The notes beneath the pieces are model-generated. The model searched no databases. It saw nothing but the letters and a program-made list of their open reading frames with translations, and was not told where the DNA came from. A stretch of DNA of 64,000 nt, taken from the NCBI GenBank assembly GCA_964247705.1, contig CAXTVQ010000014.1, positions 10,944-74,943 of the forward strand, written 5' to 3'. Origin of the DNA: LMUY01 sp964247705. Lineage in GTDB: Bacteria; Pseudomonadota; Alphaproteobacteria; Acetobacterales; Acetobacteraceae. The stretch's first letter is position 1, and every line of letters begins with the position of its first letter. The position numbers and the translations under genes are program-made. Positions 15,335 to 24,802 of this stretch are shown here, in pieces.

Positions 15335-15985
15335 ATGAAACACGAGGACATCTGGCGCGCCTTGGACACGCTCGCGGCGGAGTACGGCCTCTCCGTGTCC
15401 GGTCTGGCCCGCCAGTCGGGGCTCGATCCCACGACCTTCAACGTGTCCAAGCGGCGTATGCCGGATGGCCGGGCGCGCTGGCCCAGCACCGAGAGCCTGG
15501 CCAAGGTGCTCAACGCCACCGGCGCCAGCCTCGAAGCCTTCACCGCCCTCGTATCGGGTGCACGGGCGCTCACCTCCAGCAGCAGCCGGCCCGCCTCCCA
15601 GCGCCGCATCCCCTTGATCGGCCTGGCGCAGGCAGGGGCCGAAGGCTTCTTCGACGATGGCGGCTTCCCCGTCGGCGGCAGTTGGGACGAGGTGAGCCTG
15701 CCCGAGATCGGCGACCTCAACGCTTATGCGCTGGAGATCTCCGGCGCCTCCATGGAACCCGTGTTCCGCGATGGCGACGTCGTCATCGTCTCGCCGGCGG
15801 CGCCGATCCGGCGGGGGGACCGCGTGGTCGTGCGGACCGTGGCGGGCGAGGTCATGGCCAAGCAGCTCGTGCGGCGTTCGGCCCGCCGGGTGGAGCTGAA
15901 AAGCCTCAACCCGGCGCACAAGGACCATAGCTTCGACCTACGGGAGATGGCCTGGATGCACCGAATCGTTTGGGCCAGCCATTGA
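15335..15985 (+). CDS. LexA-like transcriptional regulator, HTH plus S24 peptidase domain
   Basis: A 216-residue protein of the phage-repressor/LexA-like type. Residues 1-80 hold a helix-turn-helix (GLSVSGLARQSGLDPTTFN). Residues 90-216 hold a peptidase S24 domain with the nucleophile Ser in ISGASMEPVF and the Lys in VMAKQLVRR. An Ala-Gly pair in AQAGAEG lies where self-cleavage would occur. Such proteins repress genes until cleaved under DNA damage. The start is ATG 15335, with AGAGGGA nine bases upstream. No phage genes are near, so it is a chromosomal regulator, perhaps of the divergent gene and itself. Confidence 0.9.
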   Translation: MKHEDIWRALDTLAAEYGLSVSGLARQSGLDPTTFNVSKRRMPDGRARWPSTESLAKVLNATGASLEAFTALVSGARALTSSSSRPASQRRIPLIGLAQAGAEGFFDDGGFPVGGSWDEVSLPEIGDLNAYALEISGASMEPVFRDGDVVIVSPAAPIRRGDRVVVRTVAGEVMAKQLVRRSARRVELKSLNPAHKDHSFDLREMAWMHRIVWASH

Positions 15986-16060
15986 ACCGAGGCTACATTG
16001 CAACGCTGTGACGTGCAGAGCGTTCTCGGGCAGGATACCGATCAACCCAGGGATGACCCG

Positions 16061-16522
16061 ATGACCATTGCTACCAGGCGCCTCTTTGGCGGCTTCGTTC
16101 TCGCCGCCAGCCTTGCCGCATCGCTGCCGGCGCTGGCGCAGCGTGACCCGGAAGCGCCCGGCCCCGTGGTCGGCCGGATCACCATGGTCGCCCGCGGAGC
16201 GGCACTCGGGGTCGGCTACACCTGGGGTGACGGCACGCTCTACTACAACCGCCATCGTTACCGCTTCGCCGTCCACGGCGTGACGGTGGCTGACGTCGGG
16301 TACAGCCGCATCGTCGGCCACGGCCGGGTCTACAACCTGCACCGTTTGTCGGACTTCAACGGGACCTATGGCGCGGCCACCGGCGAAGCGACCTTAGTCA
16401 ATGGGCTTGGCGGCCAGTTCCTGAAAAATGGTCAAGGCGTCGAGATCCGGATCGATGACGTGACACGCGGCGCCAGGCTGTCCGGCTCGGCGGACGGCAT
16501 TCAGCTCGAATTGCGGCGGTAG
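16061..16522 (+). CDS. Exported protein of unknown function
   Basis: A 153-residue protein with a signal peptide (TRRLFGGFVLAASLAASLPA, cut near ALAQ). The mature region is rich in Gly and Tyr with VGYTWGDGTLYYNRHRYRFA and RVYNLHRLSDFNGTYGA, suggesting a beta-strand fold. I recall loosely similar exported proteins without function in other proteobacteria, but assign no family name. The ATG 16061 is preceded by CAGGGATGACCCG. An in-frame ATG at 15998 would hide the signal peptide. It is followed four bases later by the DUF1194 gene, so they form an operon. Confidence 0.8.
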   Translation: MTIATRRLFGGFVLAASLAASLPALAQRDPEAPGPVVGRITMVARGAALGVGYTWGDGTLYYNRHRYRFAVHGVTVADVGYSRIVGHGRVYNLHRLSDFNGTYGAATGEATLVNGLGGQFLKNGQGVEIRIDDVTRGARLSGSADGIQLELRR

Positions 16523-16526
16523 CGAA

Positions 16527-17267
16527 ATGGGGCGGCCGGGTGTGATGAGATATGTCGCAGCCGCCGCCCCGCTCTGCTTTCTCCTCGCCGGGTTGGCGCG
16601 CGCAGCGACACCCCCGGTGGACGTGGCCCTCGTGCTGGTCACGGACGTTTCGCGCTCGATCGATGACAGCGAGTTCCAGCTAGAGAAGCACGGCTACGCC
16701 GCCGCGTTCTCCGACCCCCGCGTGATCGCAGCCATTAAGGGCGGTCCTAACGGCCGCATCGCGGTTGCCTACGTGGAGTTCGCCTCCTCGGAGCAGGTGA
16801 GCGAGGTCGTCCACTGGACGGTCATCTCGGACGATGCGTCGGCCAAGGCTTTCGCCGACGAGATGGTCGCCCAGCCCCGCACCGCCTACGGCCGCACTGC
16901 CATCAGCAGTGGGATCGACTTCGCCGCACACATGCTGTCGGACGCCGGGTTCGCCGAGGCGCACCGCGTGATCGACGTGGCGGGCGACGGCACCAACAAC
17001 GCCGGCCGTGACATAACCGAAGCACGCGACGAGGCGCTGGCGGCCGGGATCACCATCAACGGCCTGGCGATCATCAACGATCACCCTGTCTCCTACACGT
17101 TCGCGCATGTGCAGCCGCCTGGGGGACTCGCGTCCTGGTACCGGGACAACGTGACGGGCGGACCGGGCAGCTTCGTGGTCGAGGTGCACGACTTCAACGT
17201 CTTCGGCGATGCGATGACACGCAAACTGATCAACGAGATTGCCAGCCTTCCTTCCTTTCGCGGTTAG
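16527..17267 (+). CDS. DUF1194 exported von Willebrand-like protein
   Basis: A 246-residue exported protein of the DUF1194 family, which has a von Willebrand A-like fold. The metal-site motif is seen as LVTDVSRSIDDSEF, followed by GRIAVAYVEFAS and VIDVAGDGTNNAGRD. The signal peptide is at residues 7-29 (MRYVAAAAPLCFLLAGLARA). An alternative ATG is at 16545. The family is periplasmic with unknown role, presumably protein-protein contacts. It starts 4 bp after the preceding exported protein and is likely translated with it. Confidence 0.9.
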   Translation: MGRPGVMRYVAAAAPLCFLLAGLARAATPPVDVALVLVTDVSRSIDDSEFQLEKHGYAAAFSDPRVIAAIKGGPNGRIAVAYVEFASSEQVSEVVHWTVISDDASAKAFADEMVAQPRTAYGRTAISSGIDFAAHMLSDAGFAEAHRVIDVAGDGTNNAGRDITEARDEALAAGITINGLAIINDHPVSYTFAHVQPPGGLASWYRDNVTGGPGSFVVEVHDFNVFGDAMTRKLINEIASLPSFRG

Positions 17268-17278
17268 GATACGCACAC

Positions 17279-18244
17279 ATGCAACAACGCACGCTGGGCC
17301 GCTCCGGCCTGCAGGTCTCGGCGATCGGGCTGGGCTGCAACAACTTCGGCGGCCGTATCGGGATCGAGCCGGCGCGCGAGGTGGTGCACGCGGCATTGGA
17401 CGCCGGCATCACGCTGTTCGACACGGCGGACGTCTACGGCGCGCTCGGGATCGGCTCGGCGACCAGCTACAAGGGCGCGTCCGAAGAGATCCTGGGGACC
17501 ATCCTGGGCCCGAAGCGGCAAGACGTCGTGATCGCCACCAAGTTCGGCATGCCGATGGACGACAGCGGTCGCCGCGTCGGCGCGTCCCGGCGCTACATCA
17601 TGCAGGCGGTGGAGGACAGCCTGCGCCGGCTGAAGACGGACTGGATCGATCTCTATCAGCAGCACAGCTTCGATACGAAGACGCCGGTCGAGGAGACCCT
17701 GAGCGCGCTGGACGATTTGGTGCGGGCGGGCAAGGTCCGTTACGTAGGCTGCTCCAATTTCGCGGCCTGGCAGGTGGCGGACGCGATGTGGACTGCGCGG
17801 GACCGCAACCTCAATCCGTTCGTGTCGTGCCAGGACGAACTGTCCTTGTTGGTGCGCCGTGCCGATGGCGAATTGCTGCCGATGATGCAGCAATTCGGCC
17901 TCGGCCTGCTGCCGTATTTCCCGCTCGCGAGCGGTCTGCTGACCGGCAAATACCGCCGTAACGCGACCATGCCGGAGGGGGCGCGGCTGACCAACACGCA
18001 ACGCCTGGCGGACCGCTACCTGACCGAACGGCATTGGCCGGTGGTGGAGAAGCTGACCGATTTCTGCGCCGCGCGGGGCCACACCATGGTGGAACTCGCC
18101 TTCAGTTGGCTGCTGTCCCGCAGCGTGACGGCAAGCGTGATCGCAGGGGCGACCCGGGTCGAGCAGGTGACGCAAAACGCGGCTGCCGGCGACTGGGTGC
18201 TGACGGCCGAGGACCTTGCGGAGATCGACACGATCACCGCCTGA
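17279..18244 (+). CDS. Aldo/keto reductase
   Basis: A 321-residue NADPH-dependent oxidoreductase with a TIM-barrel fold. The catalytic tetrad is visible: D48 and Y53 in LFDTADVYG, K88 in VIATKFGM and H129 in DWIDLYQQHSFD. The cofactor region near SVTASVIAGATRVEQV is also present. It belongs to the YhdN/Tas-like general reductase class. The substrate is not predictable. It begins 11 bp after the DUF1194 gene, so may be in the same transcript although function is unrelated. Confidence 0.93.
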   Translation: MQQRTLGRSGLQVSAIGLGCNNFGGRIGIEPAREVVHAALDAGITLFDTADVYGALGIGSATSYKGASEEILGTILGPKRQDVVIATKFGMPMDDSGRRVGASRRYIMQAVEDSLRRLKTDWIDLYQQHSFDTKTPVEETLSALDDLVRAGKVRYVGCSNFAAWQVADAMWTARDRNLNPFVSCQDELSLLVRRADGELLPMMQQFGLGLLPYFPLASGLLTGKYRRNATMPEGARLTNTQRLADRYLTERHWPVVEKLTDFCAARGHTMVELAFSWLLSRSVTASVIAGATRVEQVTQNAAAGDWVLTAEDLAEIDTITA

Positions 18245-18371
18245 GGCTTGCCTCACCCGCTGCAACGACGTCGAACCTCGCGGCTACGTGACCACCGAGG
18301 TGCGAGACGTTGTCAGGTGCCAAGCGTCTCTTCGGAGCGGTGACGAACCGCTCAACGAGGAGCATCACCCT

Positions 18372-19286
18372 ATGTTTATGCGCATCGACAAGTTGCAGGC
18401 CGAGCTACCGGAGACGAAGCGGCCCAACCCGAACGCTGCCGCCGCGCTGCAGGAGCTGCTCGGTGGTAAATACGGCGAGATGTCGACGCTCGGGAACTAC
18501 ATGTTCCAAAGCTTCAACTTCCGTAACAAGTCCAAGCTGCGTCCGTTCTATAGCCTCGTCTCCGCGATCTTCGCCGAAGAACTCGGTCACGTGGAGCTGG
18601 TGAGCACCGGTGTCTCCATGCTGGCCAATGGCCAGGGCGATCCGAAATCCAATGCCGACATCTCGGGCGCGCCGTTCGAGGCGATGCAGAACACCACGCT
18701 GCCCGGCGCTTTCCTGTCCAACGGCGGTGGCGCGACACCGGTGAACAGCAACGGCCTGTCCTGGAACACGGACATGGTTACGACCACGGGCAACGTGATC
18801 ATCGACCTGCTGCACAACTTCCACCTCGAGTGCGGCGCGCGCATCCACAAGCTGCGTGTGTATGAGACGATGACGGAGCCGACGGGCCGCGAAGTCTGCG
18901 GCTACCTTCTGGTGCGTGGCTCGGTGCACGCGCATGCCTACGCACTGGCCCTGAAGAAGCTGACGGGTGTGGCGATCGAGCAGATGCTGCCGACGCCGAA
19001 CATCAACCTCGACAAGATCCCCGAGTGTCAGAAGTATCTGAACGAAGGCAGCCATCGCCGGCTGTATCGCTTCAGCCCGCACGACTATGCAGAAGCCGCA
19101 GGCATCTGGGGCGGCGGCGAGATGGCGCTGCCGGGTGACCCGCCGGGCGAGCTCGAAGTCGTGGACGGTCACCCCGAGGGTGGCAAGATTCCGGAGCTGG
19201 CCGGCAATTACGGCGCCTTCGCTCCGGATTACGCGCCCGAGGAAATGTTCGAGATCGCCACCAAGCTCTACAAGAAGAGCCGCTAA
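18372..19286 (+). CDS. Manganese catalase-family protein
   Basis: A 304-residue ferritin-like four-helix protein of the Mn-catalase family, which splits hydrogen peroxide at a di-manganese site. Candidate ligands are E36 in KYGEMSTL, E70 and H73 in FAEELGHVEL, Glu in HNFHLECGARIH and His in GSVHAHAYA. The start ATG 18372 has GAGGAG nine bases upstream. A longer reading from 18216 would run into non-protein-like sequence. It stands alone, 127 bp after the reductase, and is followed by a hairpin repeat. Together with the peroxiredoxin it suggests a peroxide-stress capacity. Confidence 0.9.
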   Translation: MFMRIDKLQAELPETKRPNPNAAAALQELLGGKYGEMSTLGNYMFQSFNFRNKSKLRPFYSLVSAIFAEELGHVELVSTGVSMLANGQGDPKSNADISGAPFEAMQNTTLPGAFLSNGGGATPVNSNGLSWNTDMVTTTGNVIIDLLHNFHLECGARIHKLRVYETMTEPTGREVCGYLLVRGSVHAHAYALALKKLTGVAIEQMLPTPNINLDKIPECQKYLNEGSHRRLYRFSPHDYAEAAGIWGGGEMALPGDPPGELEVVDGHPEGGKIPELAGNYGAFAPDYAPEEMFEIATKLYKKSR

Positions 19287-19292
19287 CCCCTC

Positions 19293-19356
19293 TTGCTCCT
19301 CCCTCTCCCGTCCTTAACGGGAGAGGGCTGGAATGGGAGAGGGCTGGGGTGAGGGT
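19293..19356 (+). repeat. Dispersed hairpin repeat, copy 2
   Basis: CTCTCCCGT, loop CCTTA, ACGGGAGAG makes a perfect 9-bp stem, then GGGAGAGGG is repeated and the unit ends GGGGTGAGGG. It lies between the Mn catalase and mutS. It is the same family as the copies near 7869, 38563 and 60844. There is no T-run after the stem. Confidence 0.75.
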
Positions 19357-19406
19357 CTCTCGAGCACAACCTTGACGTCCGGCCCGCCCTGCTGGACGTC
19401 TCTGCG

Positions 19407-21947
19407 ATGGCCACCGCCTCCCCCGTCATCGCCCAGTGGCTTGCCGCCAAGGAACAGCAGCCGGACGCGCTGCTGTTTTTTCGCATGGGCGACTTCTACG
19501 AGCTGTTCTTCGATGACGCGGCGGTCGCCGCGAACGCCCTCGGCATCGCGCTCACCGCCCGCGGCGAGCATGACGGCAAGCCGATCGCCATGTGCGGCGT
19601 GCCGATCCACGCCGCCGAAGGCTACCTCGCCCGCCTGATCCGCCGCGGTTTCCGTGTGGCCGTCGCCGAGCAGATGGAAGCTGCTTCCGCGCGCACCGGC
19701 AAGGCCCCGCTGAAGCGCGAGATCGTCCGCCTGGTCACCCCCGGCACCCTCACCGAGGACACGCTGCTCGAGAGCGGCCGTCCCAACCTCCTGCTCGCGT
19801 TGGCGCGCGCCGGGCGTGCCCTGGGTGCTGCCTGGCTCGACATATCGACCGGGCTGTTCGAGACGGAGGCGGTCGGCGACCTGCCCGCCTTGCTCGGCCG
19901 GCTCGACCCGGCGGAGATCCTGGCCCCGCTCGACCTTCTCTTGGGCGACTTCGAGGACCGCCGCGCCCCCGAGTCGTTGCCGCCGCCACCATTGGCCGCC
20001 CGCGCCCGGGTGGCAGAGGCGTTCGGCGCGGCCACGCTGGACGGGTTCGGCGCGTTCAGCGACGCCGAGGCGATGGCCGCTGCCGCCGCCCTGGCCTATG
20101 TCCGCACGACCCAGGCCGGCAAGCTGCCCGCGCTCTCCCCGCCGTCCCGCTACGATGGCGGCGGCGCGCTGGCCATGGATGCCGCGACCCGGGCAAGCCT
20201 CGAGATCACCCGCGCCCGCGACGGCTCGGCCGAACATACCTTGCTGGCATCGGTGGACCGGACGGTGACGCCGCCGGGCGCCCGGCTGCTGGCGGCCTGG
20301 CTGTCCTCGCCGCTGACCGATGTGGACGCCATCGCCGCCCGGCAAGGCGGCTGGATGCAGTTGCTGGCGGACCCGCTCGCACCCGCCCAGCTTCGCACCA
20401 TGCTGCGCGGCGCCCCCGACGCGACCCGGGCGCTCGGCCGGCTTTCCGTCGGGCGGGGAGGACCGCGGGACCTGCTCGCGGTCAAGCAACTGCTTGCGGT
20501 GGCGACCGAGGTGCGGGGTGTGCTGGCTGCCGCCGAGGGCTTGCTGGCCACCCTGGCGCAGGACCTCGAAATCGATCCCGACCTGCGGTCGCGCCTGGCT
20601 GCCGGCCTCGCTGCCGCCCCGCCGCTGCGGTTGGAAGATGGCGGCGCCATCGCCGAGGGCTTCGACGGCGAGCTCGACGCGCAACGCACCTTGCGGGACG
20701 ACAGCCGCCGGGTGGTGACCGGGCTGCAGCTCGACTACGCCCAACGCTACGGCGTCGCCTCGCTGAAGATCCGTCACCACGCGCAACTGGGCTACGTCAT
20801 GGAGGTGCCGGCCGCGGCGGCCGATGCGCTGAAAGCCCGGCCGGAGCTGAGCCTGCGCCAGTCCATGGCCAACGCCGCACGCTTCACCAACCCCGAACTG
20901 GCCGACCTCGACCGCCGCATCAACGACGCCGCCGGGCGGGCCGGCGCGCGGGAGGCGGCGATCTTCAACGCTCTCGCCCAGGACGTATTGGCCCGCGCCC
21001 AGGCGCTGCGCTGCGCCGCCGCCGCCTTGGCCATGCTGGACGTGCTGCAGAGCTGCGCCCGCCTTGCCGAACCCGGCGCCTGGTGCCGCCCCGTCGTGAC
21101 ACCGGACACCGCCTTCTGCGTCACCGCCGCCCGCCACCCGGTGGTGGAACAGGCGCTCCCGACCGGCGCCGCGTTCCAGCCCAACGACTGCGACCTGTCG
21201 CCGGCGCGCCGGGTGCTGCTGCTGACGGGGCCGAACATGGCCGGCAAGTCCACCTTCCTGCGGCAGAATGCGCTGTTGGTGATCCTGGCGCAGGCAGGGC
21301 TGCCTGTCCCCGCCGCGTCCGCGCGGATCGGCATCGCCGACCGGCTGTTCAGCCGCGTGGGTGCGGCCGACGACTTGGCGCGCGGCCGCTCCACCTTCAT
21401 GACGGAGATGACGGAGACGGCTGCGATCCTGAACCAGGCCGGTCCCCGCAGCATGGTGGTGGTGGACGAGATTGGCCGCGGCACGGCGACGCTCGATGGG
21501 CTGGCCATCGCCTGGGCGGTGCTGGAGGCGCTCCACTCGCAGATCCGCTGCCGCACGCTGTTCGCGACCCACTTCCACGAACTTGCCGGGCTCGGCCAGG
21601 CGCTGCCGCAGATGTGCCCGCACGCGATGCGGGTGCGCGAGTGGAACGGCGAGATCGTGTTCCTGCACGAGGTGGGGGAGGGTGCGGCCGGCCGTTCCTG
21701 GGGCGTGCACGTGGCCAAGCTCGCCGGCGTTCCCTCGGCCACCGTCCGCCGCGCCGCCGCCCTGCTTGCGGCCCTCGAACGCGGCAGCGCCACCGGCCCC
21801 GACCTGCCGCTCTTTGCGAACTTGCCGCCGGCCGAGCCAGGCCCAGATACGTTGCGCGCTGCCCTGGATACGATACAGCCCGATCAACTCTCGCCACGGG
21901 AAGCCTTGGAAGCGTTGTATCAATTAAAGGGACTAGCGTTATCATAG
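19407..21947 (+). CDS. mutS: DNA mismatch repair protein MutS
   Basis: An 846-residue mismatch sensor. The N-terminal mismatch-binding Phe-X-Glu is in MGDFYELFF (F30, E32). The C-terminal ATPase has Walker A GPNMAGKSTFLRQ, the Walker B-type segment VVVDEIGRGTATLDG and the helix-turn-helix end region. The connector, lever and clamp domains fill the middle, and the length is normal. It binds mismatched DNA and recruits MutL. The stop is 5 bp before glnD, so the two genes share a transcript, an arrangement seen in other alphaproteobacteria. Confidence 0.97.
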   Translation: MATASPVIAQWLAAKEQQPDALLFFRMGDFYELFFDDAAVAANALGIALTARGEHDGKPIAMCGVPIHAAEGYLARLIRRGFRVAVAEQMEAASARTGKAPLKREIVRLVTPGTLTEDTLLESGRPNLLLALARAGRALGAAWLDISTGLFETEAVGDLPALLGRLDPAEILAPLDLLLGDFEDRRAPESLPPPPLAARARVAEAFGAATLDGFGAFSDAEAMAAAAALAYVRTTQAGKLPALSPPSRYDGGGALAMDAATRASLEITRARDGSAEHTLLASVDRTVTPPGARLLAAWLSSPLTDVDAIAARQGGWMQLLADPLAPAQLRTMLRGAPDATRALGRLSVGRGGPRDLLAVKQLLAVATEVRGVLAAAEGLLATLAQDLEIDPDLRSRLAAGLAAAPPLRLEDGGAIAEGFDGELDAQRTLRDDSRRVVTGLQLDYAQRYGVASLKIRHHAQLGYVMEVPAAAADALKARPELSLRQSMANAARFTNPELADLDRRINDAAGRAGAREAAIFNALAQDVLARAQALRCAAAALAMLDVLQSCARLAEPGAWCRPVVTPDTAFCVTAARHPVVEQALPTGAAFQPNDCDLSPARRVLLLTGPNMAGKSTFLRQNALLVILAQAGLPVPAASARIGIADRLFSRVGAADDLARGRSTFMTEMTETAAILNQAGPRSMVVVDEIGRGTATLDGLAIAWAVLEALHSQIRCRTLFATHFHELAGLGQALPQMCPHAMRVREWNGEIVFLHEVGEGAAGRSWGVHVAKLAGVPSATVRRAAALLAALERGSATGPDLPLFANLPPAEPGPDTLRAALDTIQPDQLSPREALEALYQLKGLALS

Positions 21948-21952
21948 AGTGA

Positions 21953-24739
21953 ATGCTCACGACCCATGATTCGCCGGAGACTCCGGACCAAGCGGCGCTG
22001 GTGCTGAAGGACGCGCTGGCGGGACTCCGCGCTGGCGAAGGCGGCATGAAGCGGGACGAAGCCTTGGCGACATTCCGCCGCCATCTCAACCGCATCCAGC
22101 AGCAGGTGCGGGACGGCTTCGAGCACTACCAACTGACCGGATTGCAGAGCGCCCGCCTCCTCGCGGCCCTGACCGACGGGATGATCGCCTCCCTGTATAT
22201 CTATGCGCGGGAGGCGACCGGCGCGGCGCAGCCGCTCGCCGTCGTGGCCACCGGCGGCTACGGCCGCGGCATGCTGGCGCCGTTCAGCGATATCGACCTG
22301 CTGTTCATCACCAGCGCGGCGCCGGATCAGGCCACGCGCGCCGCAGTCGAGTTCAGCCTGTATTTCCTTTGGGACCTCGGCCTCAAGGTCGGGCATGCCA
22401 CCCGCTCGGTGGCGGAATGCATCGGCGAGGCCGAACGCGATGTCACGGTCCGCACCTCGATGATCGACGCCCGCCGCCTGGCTGGGGACCAGCGCCTGTT
22501 CAGCGATTTCAACGTTCGGTTCGCCGCCGCCTGTGCGGTGCGCACCGCCGACTTCATTGCCGCCAAGCAGGTCGAGCGCGATCTCCGCCACCGCCGCTTC
22601 GGCGAAAGCCCGTTCCTGGTCGAGCCCAATATCAAGGAGGGCCGCGGCGGCCTGCGCGACCTGCAGACGCTGTACTGGATGACGCGCTACGTGTTCGGCA
22701 CCCGGGTGATGGGCGAACTGGTCGGCGCCGACTCGCCGGGGGGCGGCGTGCTGGTGGAGCGGGAGGCCAAGCACGCGCGCCGCTCCTGGGATTTCCTATG
22801 GACGGTCCGCTTCCACCTGCATTACGTCGCCGGACGTGCCGAGGAACGGCTGACCTTCGACATGCAGCCGGTGGTCGGCGCCCGCATGGGTTACACGCGG
22901 CATGGCCGGCAAGACGGCGTGGAGCGCTTCATGCGCCACTACTTCCTGACTGCGCGCGAGGTCACCCGCATCACCGCCGTGCTCGAGCCGGCGATCGTGC
23001 GTGCGGCGCTCGGCCCGCCCGCGCTGGCCGAGGAAACGGATGCGGCGCTGCTGGAGCAAGGCTTCGTGCTGGCCGACGGCAAGCTGCTCGCCGCCCCCGG
23101 CCGGGATTTCGCCCGCGAGCCGGTGCAGATGCTCCGCCTGCTGCAGGTCGCAAGGGACCGCCACCTCGAGCTGCACCCGCTGGCGATCCGCGCGCTGATC
23201 CGTCACGAACGCCGCGCCGGCACCCTGCGGGACGATCCGGAGGCGGCCGCTGCCTTCATGGACCTGCTCATTTCGGGCCAGGACGCGGCCCATTGGCTGC
23301 ACGTGCTGAACGAGACCGGGTTCCTCGGCCGCTACATCCCGGACTGGGCCCGCATCGTCGGCCAGATGCAGTTCGACACCTACCACGTGTTCACCGTGGA
23401 CGAGCATACGCTGGAGGCGCTGCGGGTGCTGGACCAACTGGACCGGGGCGAGCTGTCCGAGGTGGCGCCGATCGCTTCCGGGCTGATGGAGGATCTGCAG
23501 TCCCGCCGCGCCCTGTACGTGGCCGCGCTGCTCCACGACATCGCCAAGGGCCGCGGCGGCGACCACTCCGAGTTGGGCGCGGATCTCGCCCTCGTCATCG
23601 GCCCGCAACTCGGCCTCTCGGCGGAGGAGACGGAGATGGTCTCCTGGCTGGTGCTGCAACACCTGCTGCTCAGCCAGACGGCGTTCAAGCGTGACATCGA
23701 CGACCCTAAGACCATCCTCGACCTGGTCGAGACCATCCAGTCCCCGGAACGGCTCAAGCTGCTGCTGGTGCTGACGGTGGCCGACATGCGCGCCGTATCG
23801 CCACGCGTGTGGAACGGCTGGAAGGCGACCCTGCTGCGCGAGCTGTACGCGCGGGTGGCCGAGGTGCTGGCAGGGGGGCTGGCCACCACCGAGCGGGACG
23901 TTCGGGTGTCCCGCGCCAAGCAGACGGTCGCGGCGGCGATGACCAACTGGGCCGATGCCGACCGCGACTACTTCCTCGGCCTCGGCTACCCGAGCTACTG
24001 GCTGGGCTTCGACCCGGAGACCCAACTCCGCCACGCCCGCCTGGTGCGCGAGGCGCAGGCGACCGGCGCACCGCTCACCGTGCAGGCCGAGCCGCTGCCG
24101 GCCCGCGCCGTGACGGAGGTCACGGTCTACACCGCGGACCACGCGGGGTTGTTCAGCCGCATCGCCGGCGCGCTCGCGGTGGCCGGCGCCTCGATCGTGG
24201 ACGCGCGCATCCACACGCTGACCAACGGCATGGCGCTGGACACCTTCTGGGTGCAGGACGCCGCCGGCGGCACGTTCGACGCGCCGCACCGGCTGGCCCG
24301 CCTGTCGGTGCTGGTGGAGCAGTCGCTATCCGGCCGGCTGCAACTGGCCGCCGAGATCCGCCGGGTGGGCGAGGCGTTGCTGGGCCGCCGCATGCGCGCG
24401 ATCCACGTGCCGCCCCGCGTGGTAGTGGACAACCGCGCCAGCCACACCCACACCGTGATCGAGGTGAACGGCCGCGACCGCCCGGGCCTGCTGCACGACG
24501 TGACGGCCGCGATCAGCGAGCAGGGGCTGCAGATCGCCTCCGCCCACGTCACGACCTACGGCGTGCGCGCGGTGGACGTATTCTACGTCAAGGACGTCTT
24601 CGGGCTGAAGGTGGAGAACGAGCGCAAGCTGACGCTGCTGCGTGCCGCTTTGCTGAGCGCCCTCGGCAGCCCGGACGAGCCCGCGGCATTGCCCGCAACT
24701 CCCACCAGGCTGCCCCGGCGCCGCGCGACCGCCGCCTGA
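21953..24739 (+). CDS. glnD: Bifunctional [protein-PII] uridylyltransferase/uridylyl-removing enzyme
   Basis: A 928-residue nitrogen sensor. The N-terminal nucleotidyltransferase domain has GGYGRGMLAPFSDIDLLF (about residues 98-116). A central HD hydrolase domain has LHDIAKGRGGDHSE. Two C-terminal ACT domains (from about 720 and 840) bind glutamine. It adds UMP to PII under nitrogen limitation and removes it when glutamine is high. PII in turn controls glutamine synthetase and NtrB. rpoN and gltBD are also in this window, so several nitrogen-control genes are near each other though not in one operon. Confidence 0.97.
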   Translation: MLTTHDSPETPDQAALVLKDALAGLRAGEGGMKRDEALATFRRHLNRIQQQVRDGFEHYQLTGLQSARLLAALTDGMIASLYIYAREATGAAQPLAVVATGGYGRGMLAPFSDIDLLFITSAAPDQATRAAVEFSLYFLWDLGLKVGHATRSVAECIGEAERDVTVRTSMIDARRLAGDQRLFSDFNVRFAAACAVRTADFIAAKQVERDLRHRRFGESPFLVEPNIKEGRGGLRDLQTLYWMTRYVFGTRVMGELVGADSPGGGVLVEREAKHARRSWDFLWTVRFHLHYVAGRAEERLTFDMQPVVGARMGYTRHGRQDGVERFMRHYFLTAREVTRITAVLEPAIVRAALGPPALAEETDAALLEQGFVLADGKLLAAPGRDFAREPVQMLRLLQVARDRHLELHPLAIRALIRHERRAGTLRDDPEAAAAFMDLLISGQDAAHWLHVLNETGFLGRYIPDWARIVGQMQFDTYHVFTVDEHTLEALRVLDQLDRGELSEVAPIASGLMEDLQSRRALYVAALLHDIAKGRGGDHSELGADLALVIGPQLGLSAEETEMVSWLVLQHLLLSQTAFKRDIDDPKTILDLVETIQSPERLKLLLVLTVADMRAVSPRVWNGWKATLLRELYARVAEVLAGGLATTERDVRVSRAKQTVAAAMTNWADADRDYFLGLGYPSYWLGFDPETQLRHARLVREAQATGAPLTVQAEPLPARAVTEVTVYTADHAGLFSRIAGALAVAGASIVDARIHTLTNGMALDTFWVQDAAGGTFDAPHRLARLSVLVEQSLSGRLQLAAEIRRVGEALLGRRMRAIHVPPRVVVDNRASHTHTVIEVNGRDRPGLLHDVTAAISEQGLQIASAHVTTYGVRAVDVFYVKDVFGLKVENERKLTLLRAALLSALGSPDEPAALPATPTRLPRRRATAA

Positions 24740-24802
24740 GGGCTTGACCAGCAACGCGTCCGCGTGTTGCTGAACCGGATCGTTATCACTGGACCTGCTA
24801 TC

